A DNA stretch of 64,000 nucleotides, taken from NCBI GenBank assembly GCA_937922945.1, contig CAKZUP010000139.1, positions 1 through 64,000 of the forward strand, given 5' to 3'. Every line of letters starts with the position of its first letter. The stretch's first letter is position 1. The position numbers were made by a program, and so were the translations under genes. Source of the stretch: an uncultured Granulosicoccaceae bacterium. GTDB taxonomy: Bacteria > Pseudomonadota > Gammaproteobacteria > Granulosicoccales > Granulosicoccaceae. This document shows positions 8,179-16,722 of the stretch, piece after piece. A model generated the notes under the pieces. That model made no database searches and was not told the origin of the DNA. It saw nothing but the letters and a program-made list of their open reading frames with translations.

Positions 8179-10947
8179 ATGAAATCACTCACTAATCTTT
8201 TCTCAAGGCTTGAGATATCTTCTTACGCGATATTCTCCGTGGTGATAGTTAGTGTGGTTGTTACCACCTACATGAATGGGGCGGCTAGTTATCAAAGAAA
8301 ACTGGATATTGAGTTTGCTGAACGGCTGAGCACAAAGCTTTCCGGCGAACTAGGGCACGTGGCTGGAATAATGAATTCGGCCTCGTCGGTTCAGCAAATT
8401 TTAGATGACCCATACAGTGACCAGTTAGATTCATTCGCGCTAAATTCGATTGAAGACTCCAGACTCATAAACACCATGGCTCGCTATGAGCGTGTGACGA
8501 AAAACGAGATTGAACCCTTCATTCAGAACATGGCTGAATCCGGGTTGTATAATTATAAAATCACTGAACTAAACAGCGAAGGAGTAAGAGGGCCTGCTAA
8601 AGAAAAATCTGTTTACTATCCCATCATCTGGAAGCAGCCTTTCAACCCTATCACTGGCGCTATGCTTGGGCTGGATATATCCTCCAATAGCGAAATAGAT
8701 GCTTTGATTAGCAGAAGTGAAGCCGCCAACACGATAGAAATTATTGAACGTCCGGAAAATTGGAATTTTGCGATCGTAGATGACCTATTGTTTTTTGCAC
8801 CTACCTATTTTGGACGCTATGCGCCACTTGCAAATTCAAGGGTGTCAGCGCCCAGTAATGGAGGTGTGATTGTTGGTGTGAATTTGACAGATTACATCCG
8901 AACCAATGAGGTCTTAAAACCGGGCTATGATCTCACTATTTCAATTAACTCGTCCGATAATAATTTTAGTACATTTAAGCCAGTTAGTTTTATACGCGGC
9001 AAAAAGCAGGTTAATCGACGACTGTCTAATATATTCGAAGGCTTTGCGCAAACCTGGGCTCCCTTTCCCGGAAATCAACGATTACGCTTACTGGTAACTT
9101 CACACGGAGGCGTAGAAAAACAGACCCTGGTTAACGCTGGGCTTCTGGCGTTGCTTTCAAGCGTTATTCTCTTAATCGGTTTTTGTATCTTTTATCAGGT
9201 CAGGAAAAAAGATGCAGCACACAGACGTGATAGAGAAACTGCATTAACTACGTTGAGAGCGATTGGTGACGCAGTTATAACCGCCAATGTGGATGGCTCG
9301 ATAACCTATGTAAACCCATCTGCCGAGGGCTTGCTAGCGCGAAGCGGCGAGAATGTTATGGGGTTGTCTATTGCAAAATGCGTGGAAATCGCGGCAGCAG
9401 ATAGTCGTGGAACATTTGGACTTTGGCAGTCTGAGTTAACGAATGCAATGGAAAACTCGTCTGGAGCTGTGTTGCCAGAGCTACAATTGTTAGAAAGTGG
9501 CGATAATCCGGTGTATCTGTCCAGCTCGGTTTCACCATTAGGCAAGGACGATAGTGACGGTGCCTCGGGCAGTGTTCTTGTGCTTCGAGATGTCACTGCC
9601 GAGCGACAACTAACGAGAGAGCTCGAATTTCAGGCGACCCACGACTCATTAACGGGCATATCGAATCGATACAGGTTCGAGCAAGAACTAGAGAGTTTAT
9701 TTGACTCATCAAAAAATGAGGGGAAATCTCATGCGGTTTGTTATATAGATTTAGATCAGTTTAAAACGATAAACGATACATGTGGGCACAGCGCAGGGGA
9801 TAAACTGCTCGTGAGAGTATCCCGCGGATTGGAAGCCAAAATTAGAAAGAACGATATTCTCGCGCGTTTGGGTGGAGATGAGTTCGGACTGTTGATCGTC
9901 GACTGTAGTTACGATGATGCGATTGGTATTGCAGAAAGAGTGTTCGGCTATTTTCAATCATTGTACTTCCAGCACGACGACGATGTATTCGCCGTTAGGG
10001 CAAGTATTGGCGTAGTCCATGTCTCAGGGCAATTTGACAATATTGAAGATATTATGGCTGCGGCAGATCTAGCTTGTTATGCTGCCAAGGATCATGGCCG
10101 TAATGAGTTACACATTTACGATCACCAGAATGATGAAACGACCGACAGGATGTCGGAAATGATGTGGTTGCCCAAGCTTCAAATGGCTCTTAGGCGCGAT
10201 AGTTTTAGACTATTCGCGCAACCTATCGTTCGAATGAGCAGTGATGGACGCAATGAGATTAATTATGAACATTATGAGGTGCTGCTAAGACTTCAGACAG
10301 AGTCGGGGGATTTAATTACACCGGCGCAACTGATTGTGGCGGCCGAGCGATACAATTTGATGAAAGAAATTGATCGTTGGGTTATTCAGCGAGCAATTAG
10401 CTTTTTGTCCGATTTGAACAACAATCCATATTCGCAGCCGTTGAAACTATCAATAAATATTTCTGGTCAATCCAGTACCGACCCTGATCTTCCACAGTTT
10501 ATTGAGGATGAAATTAATCGGGCAAAAATCGACCCAGCGTGTCTGGTCTTTGAAATAACGGAAACCGCTGCCATCACGAATATGCAATCTGCAGTAAAGT
10601 TAGTCGATTTCTTACACGAATTGGGCTGTAAGGTAGCGTTGGATGATTTTGGAAGCGGTGTAAGTTCGTTTGGCTATTTAAAATCAATTCCAGTTGATTA
10701 TATTAAAATAGACGGGCAGTTTATCAAAAACATCGATACTAACGACGTTGATAGAGAGATGGTCAAGTGTATGCAAGCCGTTGCCAACATATTGGGTATC
10801 GAAATGGTAGCGGAGTTTGTGGAAACTAAAGAGGTCGTTGAAGTTTTGCGCGGTCTGAACGTGGAGTTTGCGCAAGGGTATTATTACAGTAAACCACATC
10901 CCATTGAAGATCTACTTCAATACGACTACATGGATAAAGCAGCTTAA
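8179..10947 (+). CDS. CHASE-PAS-GGDEF-EAL transmembrane c-di-GMP signalling protein
   Basis: Domain order: TM helix (about residues 15-33); periplasmic CHASE-like sensor (about 70-270, with YYPIIWKQPF...GLDISSNSEID and FFAPTYF); second TM (about 315-338); PAS (about 350-475, 'AIGDAVITANVDGSITYVNPSAEGLL'); GGDEF with intact GGDEF at 565-569; then EAL. The EAL motif is EVL (residue 700), with the remaining catalytic signature present: SINISGQS, EITE, LDDFGSG, YIKIDG, VAEFVE, AQGYYYSKP. Both synthesis and hydrolysis of c-di-GMP look possible. It probably takes its input from the preceding periplasmic binding protein. The 3' end is overlapped by a strong terminator. Confidence 0.92.
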   Translation: MKSLTNLFSRLEISSYAIFSVVIVSVVVTTYMNGAASYQRKLDIEFAERLSTKLSGELGHVAGIMNSASSVQQILDDPYSDQLDSFALNSIEDSRLINTMARYERVTKNEIEPFIQNMAESGLYNYKITELNSEGVRGPAKEKSVYYPIIWKQPFNPITGAMLGLDISSNSEIDALISRSEAANTIEIIERPENWNFAIVDDLLFFAPTYFGRYAPLANSRVSAPSNGGVIVGVNLTDYIRTNEVLKPGYDLTISINSSDNNFSTFKPVSFIRGKKQVNRRLSNIFEGFAQTWAPFPGNQRLRLLVTSHGGVEKQTLVNAGLLALLSSVILLIGFCIFYQVRKKDAAHRRDRETALTTLRAIGDAVITANVDGSITYVNPSAEGLLARSGENVMGLSIAKCVEIAAADSRGTFGLWQSELTNAMENSSGAVLPELQLLESGDNPVYLSSSVSPLGKDDSDGASGSVLVLRDVTAERQLTRELEFQATHDSLTGISNRYRFEQELESLFDSSKNEGKSHAVCYIDLDQFKTINDTCGHSAGDKLLVRVSRGLEAKIRKNDILARLGGDEFGLLIVDCSYDDAIGIAERVFGYFQSLYFQHDDDVFAVRASIGVVHVSGQFDNIEDIMAAADLACYAAKDHGRNELHIYDHQNDETTDRMSEMMWLPKLQMALRRDSFRLFAQPIVRMSSDGRNEINYEHYEVLLRLQTESGDLITPAQLIVAAERYNLMKEIDRWVIQRAISFLSDLNNNPYSQPLKLSINISGQSSTDPDLPQFIEDEINRAKIDPACLVFEITETAAITNMQSAVKLVDFLHELGCKVALDDFGSGVSSFGYLKSIPVDYIKIDGQFIKNIDTNDVDREMVKCMQAVANILGIEMVAEFVETKEVVEVLRGLNVEFAQGYYYSKPHPIEDLLQYDYMDKAA

Positions 10948-10976
10948 GTTGCTTTATCCGGTGAGTCGTATTTTTT
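10921..10976 (+). terminator. Rho-independent terminator overlapping the GGDEF-EAL stop codon
   Basis: An inner 10-bp perfect stem GGATAAAGCA / TGCTTTATCC (10932-10941 with 10950-10959, loop 8) is extended by an outer 7-bp stem TACGACT / AGTCGTA (10921-10927 with 10964-10970). TTTTTT follows at 10971-10976. The left arms lie inside the last codons, and the stop codon is in the loop. Confidence 0.9.
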
Positions 10977-11021
10977 GTTATCCCAACGGTCCATATTTCC
11001 CTAATTTGGTGTGTTCATAAT

Positions 11022-11041
11022 ATAAACGTAGGGACGTTTAT
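11022..11041. other. Small perfect inverted repeat between convergent genes
   Basis: ATAAACGT / ACGTTTAT form an 8-bp stem with an AGGG loop. It lies 36 bases beyond the stop of the minus-strand dioxygenase gene. There is no T-tract on either side, so terminator function for that gene is uncertain. Confidence 0.35.
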
Positions 11042-11076
11042 GAGTTCCTTGCGTTTGTGCATGCTCAAAAAGATTC

Positions 11077-12057
11077 TTAATGGTTCCATACGCGAATGAC
11101 ATGACGTGTTTGTGTTTCCGGTGTTGTTTCAGTATCGTCAAATGCCTCGCGAGCGTGAAGCACTGTCCAGTTATTGAGGTATTGAAATTGGCCAGAGCTC
11201 ATTTCAAATTTAATGTTGGGTTGTCCGTTGATTACATCAGCCAGACAAAGCAGCGCTGCATCTAACTCTTTAGGAACCGGTTTGTCACTTAATTTATACC
11301 CGCCTCGGATGTAGCTATCATAATAGCGCGACATGAACTGTCCTTCATGGGCTTCGAATACAGGGTTCAATAGAACGCCAGTTTCATGTTCAGCGTGCTC
11401 GCCTTGCATATCCCATGGATGGTTTTCAAGCAGTGTATGCACATGCTCCGGGTGCTCCTTCAGCATGGTTTCGAATGCGGTCAGTATGCTTGTGATTTTA
11501 CTACCTCCACCATTTTGAGCATTGCGAATGCAGTAAAGACCAACGTATTTCGCAGGTTTTCTATGCCAACCTCCGTCTGTGTGGAATGGTTGCGCAAGAT
11601 TCGTTATCGATTTTCTAACTTTACTCGGATCCGCTGGGTTTTTATTTTTAACGTCATAGAGCGTTACGCCCTGTTTGTTTTGCTCCATCAGCTTTCCAAC
11701 CAATGAAGAGAACGCGCCGCATAGCTTTCTATTGTCAAGTTCGCTGTATCGTTCTGCGGGCAGGCCATCGACAATAACCGCACCCAAAGCAGGTGACTCC
11801 AGCCGGCTCACCAGCTCTTGCACTAAACTATGGCAATGTTTGAAATTTGTTTTATCACTTATATCTGGAAGTTCGTTTTCACCAGTTTTTGCGACAGCAT
11901 TGTCTAGCTCGTCTACACACGCACCTGGAAGACCGAGTAGAAGCTGGTCGGAAGTGATGTTGCCTGTTCGCCAGGAACCCAAATTGTCGGACGCAATTAG
12001 GTTTTGTAATAATTCCAATTTTGGGCTAGGGTTTGCAATGCTATCTGATAAATTCAT
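11077..12057 (-). CDS. TauD/TfdA-family Fe(II)/2-oxoglutarate dioxygenase
   Basis: The 326-residue protein shows the non-haem iron facial triad: His and Asp in FHTDGGWH, and a distal His in NWTVLHAREAF. It ends with the 2-oxoglutarate-binding Arg in RHVIRVWNH. These are the TauD/TfdA landmarks; the substrate is unknown (sulfonates, carnitine-like and aromatic acids all occur in the family). The ribosome binding site AAGGTAA overlaps the stop codon of the upstream TauE-like gene, so the two are cotranscribed and probably translationally coupled. Confidence 0.85.
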   Translation of the reverse strand: MNLSDSIANPSPKLELLQNLIASDNLGSWRTGNITSDQLLLGLPGACVDELDNAVAKTGENELPDISDKTNFKHCHSLVQELVSRLESPALGAVIVDGLPAERYSELDNRKLCGAFSSLVGKLMEQNKQGVTLYDVKNKNPADPSKVRKSITNLAQPFHTDGGWHRKPAKYVGLYCIRNAQNGGGSKITSILTAFETMLKEHPEHVHTLLENHPWDMQGEHAEHETGVLLNPVFEAHEGQFMSRYYDSYIRGGYKLSDKPVPKELDAALLCLADVINGQPNIKFEMSSGQFQYLNNWTVLHAREAFDDTETTPETQTRHVIRVWNH

Positions 12058-12062
12058 AGTTT

Positions 12063-12794
12063 TTACCTTGTTAATAATCGATATCCGCTAAAAACCAATA
12101 AGAGACTTATAAAGTACTTGAAAGTTTTCGGTGGAATATCGGTGTGAATCTTTCCACCAATAAAAAGGCCAAGCGCGGCTGGCGGTAGCCAAAACAGTAA
12201 TGTCTTTAATTCAAAAACACCGATTAAACCTATACTCAAAAAACCGAGTATGCGAATGCCTCCATCTATACCGAAGTAGGCTGCAAAACTTGCTCTTAAT
12301 TCAGACTTGTCTATACCTCTGACGCTTAGGTAGATCATATAAAAAGGACCACCCGTGCCGAAAAGTGTTCCTATCAAGCCGCCCACAAGTCCAGCCGGGC
12401 ATGCCCAAATTCTGGAACCTTTTAAGCTGGGAAGCGGTAAAAGCTGATATACCGAAAAAACGATTATGAAAATGGCCATTGAATTCGTCAGAAGATCAAT
12501 GTCGGCAGTTTTAAACAAATACAAAGCGACAATGCATCCAATGATCGTGAATGGTAATAGCGGTAAAATTTCAGCCCATTTAATTAATTCCCGGTTCCGG
12601 ATGCTTTGCGACAGTGAGCCAAGAAAGTCGAGCGTCACGATTAAAGGAACAACCAGAGTGATTGGGTGTACTAGCGCAAGTAATGGAATTGCAATAAGAC
12701 CAGAACCAAAGCCGGATATACCTCTAACCAAGTAAGCTACGAACAATACGCAAGCAGTATAAACTTCCACTTCTACACCAAAGACGGTGAACAT
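12063..12794 (-). CDS. TauE/SafE (DUF81) family membrane transporter
   Basis: The protein is highly hydrophobic with about eight TM segments. LVRGISGFGSGLIAIPLLALVHP and GLVGGLIGTLFGTGGPFYMIYL are the two repeated TauE/SafE signatures (GxGSG...P and GTGGP). Family members move sulfite, sulfoacetate or other organic anions. The start is placed at the ATG (MFTVFGVEVEVY); a TTG 30 bases further upstream extends the frame but is less likely. It is the first gene of a pair with the TauD-like dioxygenase, which suggests joint use of one substrate or product (inference). Confidence 0.83.
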   Translation of the reverse strand: MFTVFGVEVEVYTACVLFVAYLVRGISGFGSGLIAIPLLALVHPITLVVPLIVTLDFLGSLSQSIRNRELIKWAEILPLLPFTIIGCIVALYLFKTADIDLLTNSMAIFIIVFSVYQLLPLPSLKGSRIWACPAGLVGGLIGTLFGTGGPFYMIYLSVRGIDKSELRASFAAYFGIDGGIRILGFLSIGLIGVFELKTLLFWLPPAALGLFIGGKIHTDIPPKTFKYFISLLLVFSGYRLLTR

Positions 12795-12824
12795 TTTTTC
12801 TAAGCTTTCACATTTTCCGCGCAA

Positions 12825-13145
12825 GTATAACTCTGTTTATATTTTGTTTGCGAAATATGTAGTGTTATTCAGATTTTACTTAGCAGGAGACTGTAAATTC
12901 TTTGAAAGACAGTAGTTGTTATAAATACTTGTTGTGCATAGCAAACAGAATCAGGCTTGATTCGAATTCTGTATTAGGAGATCTACCTAGATGCGGATAT
13001 ACATTAACTTATACATTGTTTATTCTGCACCATCTTGTTCCACAGGAGTTTGAGCGCTCAGTGCAAAGAAGATACTTGCGGACGACTGTGCCGTAGTAGT
13101 GTTTGAATCGCTTTACCGATGCATTACACAGTCACTACATATTCA
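12825..13145. other. Intergenic region without a recognisable gene
   Basis: This gap of about 320 bases lies between the minus-strand TauE-like start and the end of the minus-strand trio. A 64-codon plus-strand frame at 12902-13096 has no recognisable product. No convincing hairpin or repeat was seen. Confidence 0.45.
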
Positions 13146-14000
13146 TTACATGTACAACACACCGTCACGTCTGTTTTGCACTCCGGCCGAATGTCCGTCG
13201 GTTGATGCTTGGCGCAGCCTTGCCTCTACTCTCAGGGCACGTATAGTTTCATCATTGACGATATCAGGATACAAACCGCAAAATCGAGCAACTTCAATCG
13301 CATACGATTGGCACGCCTTCTCCAGTTTTTCCCGTTGTATGTTTGATAAGCCGTTCAGCATGAGCAGCCGGGGTGATTGTCTATCAATATATCGCTGACA
13401 CAAATCTGCCATCGATTTATCCGCCCAGTCTTCCTTGATGAGGAAAGGGGGAAAAGCTTGATCTGAATCTTCTCTTCTATCGAACCATGCGGCTTTCGCA
13501 TTAACTCCTGCTCGCTCCGATACAGCGCATTCCAGTCGGTAGTTAACCGGCGGCGACTGCGATTCAATTTCCTCGGCCGTTTTCTCAACCGGCATAACGG
13601 CATCGGGTAACGCTGTCCAGTTAGCGCGGCTTGGAAACTTCGACATTTGCTCTTGCTCAGAGCACGAGTAAACCAACGCCAATGGTTCGTTGCTAATGCT
13701 ATCAAGCAACCAGTATTCATAGTGATCAATACTGGGTAGCGGTAGTTCAACGTCGGCCATGTAATCGAGTAATTCGAGCAAGGAAGGGTCAGCGGCATCT
13801 TTGTCAAGCTGAGATGCTGGATAGTTGCGGGATTTAATTGCACTGGCAGTCATGGTTCCAACACGAATATGACTTCGTTTCACGTACTGGATTTCCCACA
13901 TCTGACTATCTAATGTAAGTGCTCTGTATGTGTCAGATTCAACTATTTGAACTTGGCCTGAGAAGGGTGGCATCAGCTTTTGTGAGAACGCCTTGATCAT
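13146..14000 (-). CDS. Hypothetical protein, third gene of the MoxR/VWA operon
   Basis: The 284-residue soluble protein is not recognised as any family. It has no signal peptide or TM segment. The N-terminal half is mixed alpha/beta with a 'HYEYWLLDSISNEPLALVYSC' segment; the C-terminal 100 residues look helical and basic (DLCQRYIDRQSPRLLMLNGL, IVNDETIRALRVEARLRQAS). It lies 15 bases downstream of the VWA/metallopeptidase-like gene, so it is very likely cotranscribed with it and with the MoxR ATPase. It may be a substrate or adaptor of that complex (inference). Confidence 0.65.
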   Translation of the reverse strand: MIKAFSQKLMPPFSGQVQIVESDTYRALTLDSQMWEIQYVKRSHIRVGTMTASAIKSRNYPASQLDKDAADPSLLELLDYMADVELPLPSIDHYEYWLLDSISNEPLALVYSCSEQEQMSKFPSRANWTALPDAVMPVEKTAEEIESQSPPVNYRLECAVSERAGVNAKAAWFDRREDSDQAFPPFLIKEDWADKSMADLCQRYIDRQSPRLLMLNGLSNIQREKLEKACQSYAIEVARFCGLYPDIVNDETIRALRVEARLRQASTDGHSAGVQNRRDGVLYM

Positions 14001-14015
14001 GTTTTCTGTCTCATA

Positions 14016-15392
14016 TTAATTCAATTGTATCCGTTGCCCCCACGGCACAGGGGCGGAACCTTTCACTAACCACAGGGTTTCTGAAGTGGCTGGTTGCGTG
14101 GGAAAGCGACCCTTGGCATCGGTAAAATAGACGATAAGGTCCGGCTGTTGACTTTGCAGATTAATCCAGTTGAACACGGGTCTGAAGTCGGTGCCGCCAG
14201 ACCCTATTAAGGTGCTGGGCATTTTCAACTGGTCCCAAGGTTCGAAGCGCCAGGGCCCGTTTTCATCAAGCTCTGCATCACAGGCGAGTAGGGTTATTCT
14301 GGCGTTAACCAAGCCCTTGATAGCATTAACTTCAGAAACGAAATCGTTGAGCTCCGTGCCTTCGATTGAACCGCTTGTGTCAATGGCAATGACTATATCG
14401 ATTTGCCGAGCATGCAAGCTAGGTCTGATTGCTTCTCCTTCTCGGCGATTTGTCGGTCTCGATAGGTTGTAGTCAACTTTGGATGAGCCACTCATGAATC
14501 TCGCTAACACGGTACGCCATGGCACGGTTGAACGTAGTAGGCGCTCAACCAGCCTTGCAACGCTGCCACTCATTTTTCCGGCCGCTGTCGCTTGTTGTGC
14601 AGCTCCTGCCAAACGTTGCTGCCACTGAGTGTGTAGCTGATCTCGCTCACTTTGCGTTAACGGTGATGGCGATTTCCGTATGGAATGATCTTCCATGCTC
14701 TTGGTATCCTGTTGCACAGCGTTAGGTGATGCCGGTGGTGAGTGTTGATTCGAAGTTTCTTGTTGCTCGTATTGAGCATTGTGTTCGGCTTGTTCTGATT
14801 CACTCGGGGAGGTGTCCGACCCAGACTCTGATTCTGACTCTGACTCTGACTCTGATTGTTGCTGTTGTGAGTTTTTTGTTTTTTGATCAGCGTCTGATTC
14901 ACTTTCCCTTTGCTCATTCTGATGCTCATCGTTTTGCGTGCTCTCATGCGCATCGTAAAGGTGTTGATCTAAGGGTTGCTCTTCGGTATCCGCTGGTATA
15001 AACGGATAAATTTCTTCAGCCGACATGCCGGCATATTCATTATTTAATAAGGAACCCTGCGGTGCTTCAAGCTGATCTTCGAGCAATAGCTGATTAACCG
15101 CGTGATCGCACGCTACATCCCAACGGTGTTGGTCTCGATATTCTCTTCGGGAAAAATGAGAGAGACCACAATGCAGCGCATCGTGTGATAACACAAATTG
15201 CACTTCGCTGATATTGAGTGATTCAATAAAGTCAGGGTTGTAGTACAGCGTTTTAGCGTCCGTTGCAGTGGTTGGGCACCATGGCGCTCGTGTTTCCTGC
15301 AGTGGCAAGCGCAACACGAGCGCACCCAGAAAAGGCTTGTCTAGAATAAGCCGAGTTCTGGCAGCGGTTATTTTTCTAAGAACCTCGTCCAT
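14016..15392 (-). CDS. VWA-like / putative metallopeptidase protein (DUF2201 type)
   Basis: The N-terminal domain (about 1-140) contains VLSHDALHCGLSHFSR, the place where family members carry an HExxH-like zinc motif; here it reads HDALH (residues 70-74), with Asp instead of Glu. The middle (about 150-250) is a Gln/Ser/Glu-rich linker with a run of SE repeats. The C-terminal VWA-like domain (about 325-458) has the metal-ion site DTSGS in DIVIAIDTSGSIEG, GGTDFRP, and a final Asp in VYFTDAKGRFP. Such proteins pair with MoxR AAA ATPases, as here, and are thought to assist assembly or activation of other proteins. Confidence 0.82.
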   Translation of the reverse strand: MDEVLRKITAARTRLILDKPFLGALVLRLPLQETRAPWCPTTATDAKTLYYNPDFIESLNISEVQFVLSHDALHCGLSHFSRREYRDQHRWDVACDHAVNQLLLEDQLEAPQGSLLNNEYAGMSAEEIYPFIPADTEEQPLDQHLYDAHESTQNDEHQNEQRESESDADQKTKNSQQQQSESESESESESGSDTSPSESEQAEHNAQYEQQETSNQHSPPASPNAVQQDTKSMEDHSIRKSPSPLTQSERDQLHTQWQQRLAGAAQQATAAGKMSGSVARLVERLLRSTVPWRTVLARFMSGSSKVDYNLSRPTNRREGEAIRPSLHARQIDIVIAIDTSGSIEGTELNDFVSEVNAIKGLVNARITLLACDAELDENGPWRFEPWDQLKMPSTLIGSGGTDFRPVFNWINLQSQQPDLIVYFTDAKGRFPTQPATSETLWLVKGSAPVPWGQRIQLN

Positions 15393-15429
15393 TTAATTCA
15401 AGTATTCGGTGTCGTGTTGAACCACAGTG

Positions 15430-16578
15430 CTATAAGGGCTCATTGTCATCGAAAAGCAGAATATCGTAAACGTGATTCGCCCAAGGTTTGAACTGCGGTA
15501 AATCGAAGAGCTTTTGTCCGATGGCGCGATGCATATCAGAAACCATCATTACGCCCATCTCTCGCTCGGGAAATTTAGCCGCAAAGTCGAGTATATGGCC
15601 AAGGCGTGTATTGGCATCATCATCTTTGGTTGCTCGCACCGCATAACCCACTAGTGATGATGCCAGTGCGTATTGCAAGTCGATTGATTTCGGTACAGCC
15701 ACCTCTTTACCTTGCGCAATGTCTTCAGTGTCGGGTAGGTTATCCAGATGTTCTATAAACGCATTCACTTCGATACCGGCGGCTTCGCCTACGCATGCTT
15801 GTAGCGCATTCGCCAAAATCAGGGTATCAGTATCGAATTTGTTGAGAGCGTGGTGGGCAAATTCCCAAGTGCGAGGGGTAGGGAAAGCAACCGGGTCGAG
15901 CGCAGGGTCGAAGTCGAAAAGCAATTCCGGTCTGAAGCGCAGGAACGCGATGATACGCTCGTCGATGGCTTTTTGATGTGCCCATAAAACCCAATCATCT
16001 AAGTTAACGTCGAAGCTGTAGTGGGTGAATCGATTCGCCAAAGGTGCGGGCATGGAATAAGTGACACCTCTATCGCCTTGTCGATTGCCAGCTGCAAATA
16101 TCACCCAGGCTTCCGGCACTCGATACTCGCCTAGACACCTGTCGAGAATAAGTTGATAAGCCGCTGCCGATACGGCTGGCGTAGCAGAGGTGATTTCATC
16201 CAGAAATAATATTCCAGCACTGCCGTGGCGCTGCTCATTGGGTAGCATATTCGGCACGGCCCAATCAACCTGATTGTCGCTTCGAAACGGAATGCCTCGC
16301 AGATCACTTGGTTCGAGTTGCGATAATCTGATATCGATCAGTGGCACCGAGTGCTGTTTGGCAACCTGAGCAATAAGCTCGGATTTCCCAACACCTGGCG
16401 GCCCCCAGATCATTACTGGTGTGTGATGCCCTTCAAGTGCGCTGGAAAACTCGCGATTTAGAATAATTTGTAAGTGGCTCGGTCGCATGCTGGTTGGTGC
16501 TGTCTCTTGAGGTCTGTTTTCATCGCGGAAGGTGCCGCTATAAAGTGCGTTAAATATGCTGTACTGCTTCTGCGGCAC
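15430..16578 (-). CDS. MoxR-like AAA+ ATPase
   Basis: Walker A is GPPGVGKSE (residues 59-67), Walker B is GILFLDEIT, and sensor 1 sits in WVIFAAGNRQGDRGVTYSMPAPLANRFTHY, all typical of the MoxR branch. The frame opens at a GTG (residue 1), but the conserved domain fits the internal ATG at 16488 (MRPSHLQIIL) equally well; neither has a good ribosome binding site. It is the first gene of a three-gene minus operon with the VWA-like and unknown proteins, the usual MoxR/VWA pairing for ATP-driven remodelling of a client. Confidence 0.88.
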   Translation of the reverse strand: MPQKQYSIFNALYSGTFRDENRPQETAPTSMRPSHLQIILNREFSSALEGHHTPVMIWGPPGVGKSELIAQVAKQHSVPLIDIRLSQLEPSDLRGIPFRSDNQVDWAVPNMLPNEQRHGSAGILFLDEITSATPAVSAAAYQLILDRCLGEYRVPEAWVIFAAGNRQGDRGVTYSMPAPLANRFTHYSFDVNLDDWVLWAHQKAIDERIIAFLRFRPELLFDFDPALDPVAFPTPRTWEFAHHALNKFDTDTLILANALQACVGEAAGIEVNAFIEHLDNLPDTEDIAQGKEVAVPKSIDLQYALASSLVGYAVRATKDDDANTRLGHILDFAAKFPEREMGVMMVSDMHRAIGQKLFDLPQFKPWANHVYDILLFDDNEPL

Positions 16579-16722
16579 CTATCAAATAGTACGGTTGCTG
16601 AACTTGTTCAGATTCGATTTGGCCAAGACCCGCAGCAGTATCCCGTTTTAACGCTATTAGTGTACTTAACATTCCCAAATAGTGTAAATTAGGTTGAAGA
16701 GGATTATGGAACCACAGTTTCT

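Noticed and set aside
14800-14860. Ser-Glu run in the VWA-like gene as an intergenic microsatellite
   Set aside because: It is in frame inside the linker of the coding sequence and is better described as part of that protein.
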